Positions 1-9,465 of a DNA stretch of 18,000 nt are shown here, in pieces. Location: NCBI GenBank assembly GCA_002803225.1, contig NXFV01000539.1, positions 1-18,000 on the forward strand, read 5' to 3'. The notes below the pieces were generated by a model. The model was not told where the DNA came from. It worked only from the letters and a program-made list of their open reading frames with translations, and did not search any database. The stretch's first letter is position 1. Each line of letters opens with the position of its first letter. Source of the DNA: Gamarada debralockiae (Eukaryota > Ascomycota > Leotiomycetes > Helotiales > Hyphodiscaceae). The translations under genes and the position numbers were made by a program.

Positions 1-1311
1 AGCCAGGCTGAGCAGCGAGTCATGGGAGGTGAGCCGAAGATGAGCCGAAGGCGATCCATCTGGGCTCCTCGGCTACGACTGCCGCCAGCTAAAATTGGAA
101 AAAGTAAGTCAAGGGTTCTTTCGGGGCTAGTTTTGGACCCCTGTTCGTAAGAGCCGCACCAAACGACTTACCGAACCTCGTAAATTTCAACTTCAACATA
201 TACAAACACATACCGATCTGTTAAGCACTCGTTCAACTCCTGTTTGCCACAAAGTCGTTATACTCAAATACACACAATACTATATCTCAATGGCAGTTGA
301 TCGACGATTCTGTAAGATATCAAAGGGCCAAATGGCCAAATGGACGACAATACAAAATCCTGGGAGTCAACGTTTGGCGCTCTTCATGAGCATGCTACCC
401 ATCATACAACCCTCACTAGATGCTTTCCCTGAGCAAGGTATTGTTTATGCAAGACCGCGCGACAAGGCGCGGTACGGCAGCTGAAAGCCTTGACGGCACG
501 GCCAGTTTGAAGCCAAAACCCTCGATCTGCCACTCTGGATTCGATCCTCTTCACTGTCGCGACGGCGATCATTCCTCTAGAGGGCATCGCATTGACTGAG
601 GTACGAGCATGCTCCCTCGGTGAATGCAACAGTGGAGGCCTGCCCTTGGCAATCCTTTCATGCGATATGGCCTGGCCAATGGAAGTAATGCCTCACGACG
701 ACATAGCCAGCTTCTACCTGGCTGCGCCGTAGCAATACGCGTCGAGGGAAGGATCTCGGTGAGCTCCCTTGGGCCGGTGGAGACAACGACATGCGCTGAT
801 GCCTTGATCTAGACTGATCTGTGACGAGTAGGACCGATTTCTGTCCAACGTGGCTGTGGCAGGTGACAATCTGCAGGATAATTGCATCATCGAAGCTTCT
901 GCTGAGCATCCTACGGACCGAGTACGAAACGCCGGCAGTAGGAGAATGGGTCACAAGCAGGCAGGCTGACGTAGAAGATGGCAGAGGCACGTCATACGAC
1001 CTCGGGAGGAGCTCGATCAGCGGTCGTTGCATATTGGAATGATGGATTGGATGACTGAAGGGTGTTCCGAGGATTGTTCAACCCCAGGGCGCTGCCCTGG
1101 CAGGACTGCAATCGCTGCTAGAATTGGCACGGCATAATCTACGCAGTGGAGTCTCAATTCTGCAAAGGGAAGGTCGATTTAGGCTCAGCTCCGCAGAGAT
1201 GACCGCAAACTCCACGGGATAGGTGTCATGGATTGGATTTCGAGCGGGATTGGACTGATCACAGGCTGATTTCTCGATCGTCGGTGAAGCCGAGAAAGAC
1301 TGGGGATTGGC
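1..1311. other. No supported gene; promoter-like stretch near 181-289
   Basis: I see no recognisable protein in either strand. Positions 181-289 are C/A/T-rich with little G and lead into an ATG at 290, which resembles a fungal 5' leader. The frame that follows ends after 64 codons, has no family resemblance, and I could not extend it with a convincing intron. A perfect 7-bp inverted repeat (454-460 with 467-473, 6-base loop) lies inside it. Frames between 400 and 1300 on both strands read like chance ORFs. Confidence 0.4.
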
Positions 1312-3489
1312 ATGATGAATGAGTCCTGGCAGGGGCCTGGAGGGGCTGAGATTTCATGCGCAGGACCGAATGATTTGATTTCAGGGCAGCCTACGGCGGT
1401 TGCAAACGGCAAAGCTGATGTGTGGACGGTTCCGACGAGCAGGCGCTCACGGGTAACACTTAAGCAGCTCAATTCCCCTCGCTGAACACTATACACATGC
1501 TCGAACTGGTTTGCTTTCTGGCTGCCCTTACGAACACGAGATTTTGTTGCATTTGCATTTCCTCCCATCAAACCCGCCACTTGATGACAATGACAGTGAA
1601 TCAGACGGAAATCTTCCATCTCTTGAGGAGCGGACGGCTCCGTGTCCGAAGATCTCGACTGAGGCCTCGAAGACCGGGGGTTCCACCCTTCAGCGCCTGG
1701 AATAGCCAGCTCTTCACAGGGCTAGACTGCAAGTCGACCGAACACAATTAGGGTCAGGTGAACATCAGGGCGGGAGTCGAGGTAAGTGCACCGGCTGTTC
1801 TTGTGTGCAGAAGCGGTCTGCTAATTACATGCAGATCAACCCGTGATTCTCGATAATGACGACGACTTGGATAAGGCACGTGCTGAGGGTCAGGCCGAAG
1901 GCGCTTCCGGTGAAGTCGATACAGGGCGTATTGAACTGGACGCGAGTCTGCATAACTCCTTTCCAACCTCAGAACTCGCCTCAGCACCGACAGAGTCCAT
2001 TGATACATCTGGTCCATGGTATGATGTTGAGGAGGGCCACTATGTTGAGGAGACAGTCCGGGACTCGAGTCTCACGAGCAGCACAGCGCGCCTTCTGCTC
2101 CAGCACAAGCCCAACCACTGCAAGGTCAGGCGTACTAGCAAGGTCTTAATAGTATCACTGGAAGCACGTTAGTGGAGTCTGCGCTCCACTTCCTCCCTAA
2201 GTCTTCCGACAACGGCGGTGATGGATGGACAGACAAGAACATGGCTGAATTGGAGAAAGAACTGGGGCTGGCTTTGGGAGAGCAACGAGTGGAGTTATCA
2301 TCGGCTAGCGCACCCACTTCCCCGAGTCCTCACTTAGCTGAGGCACCACAGGACGAGATTTGGAGCCTAGAACGCAGCGAAACTGCAGGTAGTCGATGGA
2401 CATTTTCCGAGTTCACGAGATGCGCTCTAGCCTACATAAAGGCAGAAAAGTTTTCGAGTACCTGGTCGATGCGCTCGGTCTCAATGACCCCTGGATCACT
2501 GAAGATCAATTGAGAATCCCACTCAGCCCTATGTTAATCGCTAAGCTTAAAGGTAACTGAATACCCGTTTTGGAAACCTTGAGGAACAGGTTGCTAATAG
2601 AATACATCTCGAACAGCGTCTTCTCCCTATCCCTTAAACCAAGGACAGTGTGAGATCCGTCTCAGACATTCAGCAACTCCGATCAGAGACGAGCACTGCT
2701 ATACGTCACGAGCCTCTTAAAGCTCCTCTGCCCCAACTGACCCGGCGCTGGAGGACGAGCCTGCAACGCGGAAGCGCAGACACCAAGACGTACATACAGA
2801 GATCAGCAGCGACACCTACCATTCCGCGGACACCAATGACAATCACAACGCCTGTGATACAAGCGACGAGGACCTACGACCTACAAAGCGACGAAAGCCA
2901 CGCTTAGTGCGTGCCGTGACTCCGCCTCTCCACCTCCAACGGTCTCCCCCCCTGGGTGGGCCGCCGACCGCCAGACCTGAGATTGACGAGGCGTAGTCTT
3001 AGGATGATCGCGGATATTCGTCGGCCTTCGTCGATATGAGCCACCGACATACTTCGCGAAGTTCTCGCAGTCCGTCTGCGGCGGCGGCGGCGGTACTAGT
3101 TGCTGAGTATCGGGAGTGGCCCTTCCAAGGCTTCCTCACTCATCAGGATTAGGAATGATGTGACGTTCAATCTTGAGTTCAAACTGTCATCGACCTCGGA
3201 ACAACTTCACCTACCGATTGATCCCAAAGCATTGGACATCTGTTCTAGTAAGGAGCCGCCAGCAAAGATTCCGACCGATCACGAGGCTGCTGCACATTCT
3301 AAGGTACATCAAGTATCGTTGCAGCCTAGGAAAGGGCGTGCAAAATGAACTAAATGGACAACAGAAGAGGATGCAAGGCTGCTCTAGATAAAGAACGATG
3401 GTTGTTCATGGGAAGTCATCCATGCTGCCCTCCCTCACCGGAGCATAGGGACGATCTAGGTGCACTATTCGACGAAGTTGAAAGGGTAG
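1312..3489 (+). pseudogene. Decayed Myb/SANT-like fungal protein gene
   Basis: The C-terminal end (3346-3489) reads as a Myb/SANT-like repeat: WTTEEDARLL, then GCSWEVIHAALPHRS, then HYSTKLKG, interrupted by stops at 3346, 3385 and 3457. It is preceded by EYREWPFQGFL (frame 3) and NDVTFNLEFKL (frame 1), which I recall as conserved in a family of fungal proteins of unknown role ending in this domain. Further upstream is a basic patch (TKRRKPR near 2880-2900), a glutamate/aspartate-rich region (1835-2080) and a plausible intron at 1782-1834 joining SR to DQPVILDNDDD. Additional stops lie at 1703, 2136, 2718, 2994 and 3000, and the frame changes near 1455-1485, 2046-2080, 2400-2450 and 3110-3145. 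The start is uncertain: 1312 is the first ATG of the earliest protein-like segment. The last base is the TAG after KLKG. The original protein probably bound DNA in the nucleus, but this copy cannot encode it. Confidence 0.65.
1782..1834 (+). other. Predicted intron in the Myb-like pseudogene
   Basis: A 53-base segment begins GTAAGT and ends TGCAG, with GCTAAT 14 bases before the end as a branch-site candidate. Removing it joins the frame ending GGSR to the acidic frame starting DQPVILDN, changing reading frame correctly. This supports a fungal spliced gene as the origin of the decayed locus. Confidence 0.55.
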
Positions 3490-4147
3490 TGTTACTAAAA
3501 GTGACGGCACTAATCGCATTGGACGACTTGTATCGGAGAAGCTCGAACCGTCAAGCAACGGCGATGATGACGATTCAAGGTCCTGGCGAAGCCGAGTAGG
3601 GCCGTTCGAGTATGGGAAAGCACAGCTGGTGGTCAGACTTAGTGAGCAGCGTTTCCTAGCATCTAAGAGGGCAAGTCTTGGAACTGGATCTTTGGCACGG
3701 TTCCAGGCAGGACTCGGCTTGCAATACGTACGCGCTGGAATATGATCTCTTCCCGCATGCGGACAGGCAGCAGCTCAAGCTCTGCGTGCCTACATATTCC
3801 TTCGCATCTGCTAGGACGAACGTTTAAATAGAATCTTGTCCTGTTGGCCAGTCCGGCGCGGGAGTAGCTATGGTCGAGGGAAGCGGCATCCAAGGCGAAC
3901 GGAATTGGGGGGATCAGATGTATTAGTGTAACACCACAAAAGAAAATGAAGAGGTTGTCATCGGAAGCAGACATGAGGCACATTGTCTTTATAGGAAACA
4001 ATTGATATATTACACAATAAATCGCGCGTTTAATAGCATCCCTGGTATCATTGTATCGTACAGTTTCCCCAACACCCTTTGTAGCAAAAAGAAAAGAAAA
4101 AACTCCCAACAATACGCCTCACAATCCTAACTCCTTAGTCGCCTCGC
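3490..4147. other. Intergenic; no supported gene
   Basis: This lies between the converging ends of the Myb-like pseudogene and the kinase gene. A forward frame from about 3535 to 3750 (EKLEPSSNGDDDD onward) reads somewhat like disordered protein and may be a further remnant of the upstream pseudogene. A 149-codon reverse frame (3663-4112) has no recognisable domain and I treat it as chance. The 3880-4090 part is A-rich. Confidence 0.35.
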
Positions 4148-4875
4148 CTATGCAGTTACTTGTTCCTCCTTCCCCAGACGGTCGATTGCCGTGTTGAACG
4201 CCATGATTATCCTATCGTACATTATAACATGGTCGTGGAATGTGCCAGTGAAGATATCCCCATCTCTAATTGGAAAAAGAGTAGATCGGAGCTTGTGAGC
4301 TAACGGTTTGAGGTTCTCGAACTTCGGCGCAAACTCCACAATGATGTTCTCGAATCGATTTTTGCCCATATCCCCTACCTTATTCCGAGCAATTTCTGTA
4401 TATATCCTAGTATACTAACCTCGTAGTATATTTGTCTTTGGTCTTACTACCTTACTGGGTTTTTGCCTGCCTGTACCTTCGTAGTTATACCGAATGTACA
4501 TCCATATGAAGACATAAAAAAATAACTTGAGGTCGTGCTGATATGTGTGACCTTTGCCTTCAAGAACCTTGACCGCTATGAACTGCATAGTGCCAGTTCG
4601 GTGGCGAGCCCCACTCGGTATGCTGTCCAGCTCCTTTGCTAAGTCCAAGTCAATTAGTCTCCCTTTCGGGGCTTCTTTGGCAGGGAGTTCAGTGATAATG
4701 ATATTATTCTCGGAGATATCCCGATGAAGAATCTTTCTATCCTCGAGTAGTGACCTATGGCCTCGGATAGCATTGCGCAGCGCCTCTAAAAGCTCTCTAA
4801 CTGATTGAAATTCATGGAGAGGTCGTCTAGTTGGTGAAGTTACTAAGTAGTAGTGCACTCGGTTGCCGTATGTCT

Positions 4876-4992
4876 CATTTTCGTAGTCTGTCAGACTATT
4901 GGCTCTAGCTTCTTGAATACTATTGATATTATTCTGCTGCCACTTATTCCGGCAATCTGCCAGACTATTGACCACTGTTTCTTGAATGCTGT
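4876..4992 (-). repeat. Diverged internal duplication in the kinase linker
   Basis: The hydrophilic linker between the two parts of the kinase domain contains two related segments offset by 69 bases: SIQETVVNSLADCRNK and SIQEARANSLTDYENE. The spacing is a multiple of three, so the frame is kept. The copies are diverged, which points to an old tandem duplication. Confidence 0.55.
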
Positions 4993-6597
4993 GGGCGCCG
5001 ATTGCGTCTAGCTCTTCTTCTTTAATGCGCACATTTGTCCTGCTGGCATGACTACTGTCGGATTTGGATCTCTTCAGTCTGCTACCCCTATTAAGTCTTT
5101 CATCTCTTTTTCTTTTCTGCCCAGAGGAAGAGGTCGTGGCGCTACTTGCACTAATTCCTAGTCCCATCAAGTGAGTCGTACTGCTCCCTGACCTTCCTCT
5201 GAGACTTGTTTTAGAGTATGCCTGACTAGATTCTGGGCTACTGTTGACCCAAGATGCTTTGCTCGACAGCTTTCGTGGTGTTCCGAATTTAATGTCTTGT
5301 CGGAAATGTGAAATAGTGTCCGGGTCACCGTCGATAGTAATTTGTTCATGATTGAACCATATAGCAATGCCCGTGACTCCCCTCTCATTGGCCAACTTCA
5401 ATAGTTCTCCCTCCCGCTGCCTTTTATCAGATGGCCAAATGAACTTGACCACATACTCCCATTCTGTGGAGTTGCCTCTCCTTCCTCGATAACACGTTGT
5501 TCCCCGGCACACTATTGCTTTTGTCGAGGCGATTGGCTTGTCCTCCAAAGAGATCCTTACATCTTGTGTGATGATGTACTTGCCGTTGCTATCACGTTTG
5601 ATGAACGTGTTCAAACCCAATTCTGCATCAGACATCATCGCATAGCCGGCAAGAGCTTTGATAAATCGCTCCGGCTCTTTGTGAATATCGAACTTCTTGG
5701 AGTTGTACGGTCCAGATCTGTTGAATACCCAGAGCCGCATCATGCTTCCACAGATTGTAAATCCCGGCACGAATCGCTGCTCCGGTTGACTTCCAAACAC
5801 TTCGTGTGTATATCCTGCCAACTGCACTAGTGTTTTTGCAGAGCGATCTTCATTAGGATTCTGTTTGTGTTCTCTAATAACAAGTACGTTGGACTAGTTG
5901 TGCTCACTGTCTGGTAAGGCAGTGTTGGCGGGGGTGAGGAAAATGTCAAGTTTGCGATTAGTCTCCGAGTCCCTCAATACTTTGTTCACTGATGTGTAGT
6001 ATCTCCGGCGAAGTCCGCTGAGAACAGTGTCCTGGAACTTCATGAACTACTCAAAAAAACTATTTTGAATTGAAGGTTGTGGCCACCCGCTCTAGCGACC
6101 ATCTGTATATTGGGCTCCTGACTCTTCGTAGATATCCCTCGCGTTGTTCGCCCAGGTCTTCTCCTCAAAGTACTACTCAAAGAACCCTCTAACATCGTAA
6201 TAGACGCGCCCTGTAAGTTTCTCAAGTATTCGCTGATCAACTTTGTTGTGTGTCTGCTCAATTCCCCTCTGAGAGGCTGAGCTGGATTGTAGTGGCGTGT
6301 CGAAAACGGCTTTCTCGAAGGCAGTCGGAGGCGTGGCGGGATTTGTTCGTGCAACTAACTCAAACACTGCATGCCAGATATCCGTGTTATTCCAGGTTGA
6401 TGCATCAGGTTCATTCCTGACAATCTGTTCTACTAGAGGGATAGCTGATGTGATATCCAACTGGTTCGAATCTATGCGCCTGTATAGTATAGTAAGATCG
6501 CCAGAGATAGTTCTATCAGCTATTCGGGAAGGGAGGGTACGAGCAGCTGGTTTGATCTGCAAAGCTTGGATGAGGTCGAGTACTAGGTTTTTGATAA

Positions 6598-6643
6598 CTA
6601 CGTATGTTAACAAGGAAGCTAACCCGAAGATGTTGAGCTATAC
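6598..6643 (-). other. Predicted intron near the kinase gene 5' end
   Basis: On the minus strand the segment starts GTATAG and ends ACGTAG, with GTTAAC about 10 bases before the acceptor. It is 46 bases long. Splicing joins an upstream frame ending VFVTAATP to IKNLVLDLIQALQIK in correct phase and skips the in-frame stop at 6638-6640. The upstream exon itself has no family resemblance I recognise. Confidence 0.4.
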
Positions 6644-7076
6644 CTGGAGTAGCTGCCGTTACAAAGACAATTTGAATGGTACCGGATGATAACGTGACAC
6701 TAAGATCAGAACGTGTAGATTCGAAGAGACGACGGAAGACACCTAGCTGTTCCTTGATTGGGTTACACCTGATTTTATCAAGCTCGGAGGCCGTAACTAT
6801 TATCACAGACTGAAAAGAACTGTGAATGGAGTATTGAAGACCTGTGATGTGAGATGCAAGTTATCGCTTAGGCAAGTGTGACCTTGCCGCGCGCTAGTTT
6901 CTCTACCCTTCACGCCAAAAAGCTAATAGAAATGAGCCTCAGCCCTCGCCTAACTCTCTTTCAACCAAATTATTTTCCGTAGAGTACTATTCCTAGGCAC
7001 GCGCTCAAACGCTCGACAACCAAAGCCTCCTCCGACTACATGGACGTTAACTGGTGCATCGAACTCATCCGTGGGC

Positions 7077-7178
7077 GACGACACAGCCTGGCTGGTCCGC
7101 TTCCCTCGTATTGGGAACCTCTGCGGTGAATATGCAGACGAGAAGGTTGCAATGGAAGTGATACGCCTCATCCGCGCA
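7077..7178 (+). pseudogene. Possible APH/choline-kinase-like N-lobe fragment
   Basis: One forward frame reads DDTAWLVRFPRIGNL and then DEKVAMEVIRLIRA before a TGA at 7179. In fungal aminoglycoside-phosphotransferase-like (APH family) proteins a W-V-R-F-P-R-V/I-G segment followed by an E-K-V-x-x-E-V helix carries the ATP-contacting strand and helix of the N-lobe. Only this piece (about 34 codons) is visible. No HGD catalytic loop or downstream lobe was found, and the overlapping reverse-strand frame (6950-7357) has no family resemblance. It is either a small relic or a chance match. Confidence 0.3.
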
Positions 7179-7312
7179 TGACTCAAGCGTGGATTGATTC
7201 GATTGGACACAACCACGACAAGGTGAGATCTTGTTGTGTAACTTACAGTAGGCAGCTCCTCATCCAGTTCTAAACCTCCCTGACTAATATGCAACCGCTC
7301 TAGAGTCGTATT

Positions 7313-7337
7313 TAACGTCTGTCCCTGCGTACCGAGA
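7313..7337 (+). repeat. 25-bp dispersed repeat, copy 1
   Basis: The segment runs taacgtctgtccctgcgtac then cgaga. It matches a second site at 13402-13426 in the same orientation at 22 of 25 positions. An AT-rich stretch begins about 40 bases downstream. It could be a transposon end or a short unit of a degraded element. Confidence 0.45.
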
Positions 7338-8382
7338 CGCAATGTGTCACGGGACACATCTCTAAGTTTAGAATCATAAATATTTTTTTAGCAAATCTAC
7401 GAAGTTAATATTAATATATCGCTTTATATAACTATTTCTCCCTCAGGATACTACTTAATAATAAAGAAAAGATTATAGTTGATCATACTATCGATTGTTT
7501 CATTCATGCGGTTAATCGCTGCTTCGGCTGTCTCCTCCTGTTTAATTACGACTATTAAAGTCTTTACAAAATTCGGAGCACTTAAGGAAAGGTCCTATAA
7601 CGAAATAATACGGCCCTAAATTTTAAAGAAACTTAGAGATGAAAAGAATGTAGTCCGGGAGTTTCGCCGTTGCGAGGAGAGGGGACATATGTTTCGGCGC
7701 TTAGTAATACGTACTATGTTCACGCCCGGGCTCGCTATATTCTGCCCAGCCACATTCTCGGGCCTGATCACGTGTTAAGCTACATTGGTCACACGTGTGG
7801 CGTAGGAGTAAATTCCCGAACATTCTATTGACAGGCGGCAATACACTGGCACGTGGGCTCTGAACGCCATCTACTTCTCTCTCATTGCCATCGCAACGGC
7901 AGGCAGAGCTAGCTAAGTCCTAGCGCAGGCGTAAGTTGCATCCACCGGGCCCTGAATCATGTCGTACTCCCGCGGATTATCCCGAACGATCCTCACGACC
8001 CTTAATGGAAGCAAAGGTCTCGAGCCAACAGTACCGTCAACGGTACAAAGAAGATGTTGTCATTATGTATTCACAAATGAGATCCAGGCTGATTTAGAGC
8101 CATATGAGAGTGCATCCTTCCTGCTGGGAATATGGCGAGTATCAGCACACGGGTTTCCAGGACACGCAGCACGTACAGCCATACGTTCGCTCACAATGGT
8201 CCAGAAAGCCGCCATGATTTGCGTTAGCTAGCCACGATTGGCTGCTCTGGCGCGCTGATAAGTGATGCTGTACGACACCACCATGCTGTGAGGCTGTCGT
8301 TCAGCTGAGACTGCAAGCACAACCGCAACCCAACCTGAACTATCCACCGAAATTCTTTCGTTGTTGAGATTAAATTAAGGCT
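7338..8382. other. Non-coding region with an AT-rich tract
   Basis: Positions about 7372-7470 are strongly AT-rich, compatible with RIP-mutated or ancient repeat DNA. From 7740 on the base composition is balanced and contains three CACGTG hexamers (near 7750, 7791 and 7850), the middle one inside the palindrome CACACGTGTG. The 90-codon forward frame at 7959-8231 has no recognisable domain. These hexamers are common binding-site shapes for bHLH factors, but nothing here proves use. Confidence 0.35.
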
Positions 8383-8769
8383 ATGAATATTCATCCCTAT
8401 CAGTATCTCCCGCTAGAGGATGCAAGAACAATTCGTCTGATTGCTCTTTCTCCGGCAAAAACCACAAGTCAACCTCTCGAATGCATCATCTTCCACAACT
8501 CCCTAGACGACCCACCTCCCTACGCCGCGCTATCCTATGAATGGAAAGGAGAGAAGCCGCAACGACCAATGATATGCGATAATGGATCGACGATACTCAT
8601 TACACCAAACTGCTACGCTGCCCTGGTAAGACTAAGGCTTAAGAAAAGGTTTCAAATAATATGGGTTGATGCGATTTGCTTATATATGGATCGATCCAGG
8701 GGGAAATACTTCAGAAACTTGAGGTTTGAACCTCCGTTCTCTGAGGTCTCCCGTTTCTCGCTAAAGTAA
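8383..8769 (+). pseudogene. Truncated HET-domain gene fragment
   Basis: The frame starts MNIHPYQYLPLEDARTIRLI and contains the HET-domain marks YAALSYEWKG (residues 47-56) and IIWVDAIC (92-99). HET proteins trigger heterokaryon incompatibility and cell death in filamentous fungi. In the family the next residues are usually I-D/N-Q followed by a helix leading to a PWFxRxWxxQE motif. Here the match stops after residue 100, and the remaining 28 residues do not resemble the family. Full HET proteins are generally several hundred residues, so only the first part of the domain is present. The ATG at 8383 gives the usual short lead into the domain and is a plausible native start. Either a deletion or rearrangement occurred near 8685, or an unrecognised intron lies there, but I could not find the rest of the domain downstream. 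Confidence 0.75.
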
Positions 8770-8794
8770 GTGCCGTATATCGATCGATGGATCT

Positions 8795-9010
8795 TTGGTA
8801 GCCGTCGAATCACCAGACTTTGTTCCCGTCTTCACTTTGACTAGAAAAGGCGATGGCACCTATTATATCGGCCACAAGGACGCATTTGGACGAGTTTGGT
8901 TCCTTCAAAGCAATGTTGGGAAGCAGTATGTGGACTTAGGCTACCCGGTATATCTCCAAACAATCTACATTCTACCTCATGCTCTCACCCACTTCCCAAT
9001 AGAATCATAA
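8795..9010 (+). CDS. Unrecognised short ORF, possible exon
   Basis: I do not recognise this 71-codon frame. It opens with a TTG rather than ATG, so it is more likely an internal exon or a relic than a complete gene. The early part (VAVESPDFVPVFTLTRKGD, then YYIGHKDAFGRVWFLQ) has protein-like composition; the later part (after 8925) is less convincing. A good donor (GTATGT at 8926) and an acceptor (TTTAG ending 9054) frame a 129-base AT-rich segment, but this splice does not bring the frame into phase with the ORF at 9055. It may belong with the next ORF in a decayed gene. Confidence 0.25.
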   Translation: MVAVESPDFVPVFTLTRKGDGTYYIGHKDAFGRVWFLQSNVGKQYVDLGYPVYLQTIYILPHALTHFPIES

Positions 9011-9054
9011 AATCTCATGTCATGATGAAGAATTACTATTAATATTAACTTTAG

Positions 9055-9465
9055 GGAACATTCAAGATACGATTCAGCACCTCCGCATCATCTCCCCAAA
9101 TCCTGATCAGCTACGGCGATTACTGTCTCCGTTTCAACCCTCCCAACGCCCCAAACAATTTCGCCGAAGCTTCCATGTCCTACCGTAGCGCCTGCTCTCC
9201 CATTACGTTTAAAAAGGTCCTCCATGCCGAAGAAGTCTGGACCGACCCTGCCAAAGATCATGGCTCCTGCTCTGCCGACGTGCTTAAAAAATTCGAGAAA
9301 GGAGCCTTTAATATGTTATTCGAAGATATCGATATGAACATGTTACCAGATGGATGCGGGGCGGCGGGGCTTGCTTGCCCGGTTGCTTGGGCGGCTTGTA
9401 AGGGGGCTTGCTTTTTTAGTGAACAGGGAAGTGTCTGTCAAGCTTGTCGCCATGAAGGATTTTAA
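9055..9465 (+). CDS. Unrecognised ORF with cysteine-rich C-terminus
   Basis: I do not recognise this protein. The frame is open from just after a TAG at 9052 (which overlaps a possible intron acceptor) to a TAA ending at 9465; the first ATG is at 9175, giving 96 codons. Before the ATG it reads TFKIRFSTSASSPQILISYG and onward, which looks coding, so the gene may begin in an upstream exon. The middle is charged and amphipathic (DVLKKFEKGAFNMLFEDID). The last 40 residues contain six cysteines with alanine and glycine (CGAAGLACPVAWAACKGACF, then SVCQACRHEGF). No signal peptide is visible at the ATG. Confidence 0.35.
   Translation, partial: GTFKIRFSTSASSPQILISYGDYCLRFNPPNAPNNFAEASMSYRSACSPITFKKVLHAEEVWTDPAKDHGSCSADVLKKFEKGAFNMLFEDIDMNMLPDGCGAAGLACPVAWAACKGACFFSEQGSVCQACRHEGF

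Larger units (their letters stand above)
4148..6863 (-). pseudogene. FunK1-type fungal protein kinase, nonsense-interrupted
   Basis: FunK1 kinases are a fungal-specific protein kinase group of largely unknown substrate. Conserved elements are visible: EWEYVVKFIW with the candidate ATP-binding Lys (near 5440), the catalytic loop HRDISENN (about 4704-4727), LIDLDLA in place of the usual DFG (about 4638-4658), GTMQFIAVKVL, and HDLKLFFYVFIWM of the C-lobe. The N-terminal part (DTPLQSSSASQRG, TGRVYYDVRGFFE) and C-terminal part (NRFENIIVEFAPKF) also fit the family. From 6597 down to 4148 a single frame (816 codons counting the final stop) is interrupted only by TAG codons at 6173, 6092, 6047, 5894 and 4415. 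A 46-base intron (6598-6643) would join it to an upstream frame back to a stop at 6861-6863, but that frame has no ATG, so the true start is unknown. All catalytic residues I can judge remain, so the inactivation looks recent or the mutations came as a burst. Spliced readthrough around 4415 is unlikely because the GT-AG segment would be only 24 bases. Confidence 0.8.

Noticed and set aside
658..1032. 124-codon reverse ORF
   Set aside because: Low-complexity Ser/Arg/Val composition, no motif, and an overlapping forward ORF of similar quality; most likely chance.
1185..1619. 144-codon reverse ORF
   Set aside because: It overlaps, on the other strand, the forward protein-like segments of the Myb-like pseudogene and has no family resemblance.
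3663..4112. 149-codon reverse ORF downstream of the kinase
   Set aside because: No recognisable domain and the region is A-rich on the plus strand, so the hydrophobic stretches can arise by chance.
6462..6474. ggttcgaatct resembles a tRNA T-loop
   Set aside because: It lies within the conserved kinase reading frame on the other strand (encoding part of RIDSNQLD) and no acceptor, D or anticodon stems can be formed around it.
6950..7357. 135-codon reverse ORF
   Set aside because: No family match; the opposite strand carries a better, though weak, phosphotransferase-like reading.
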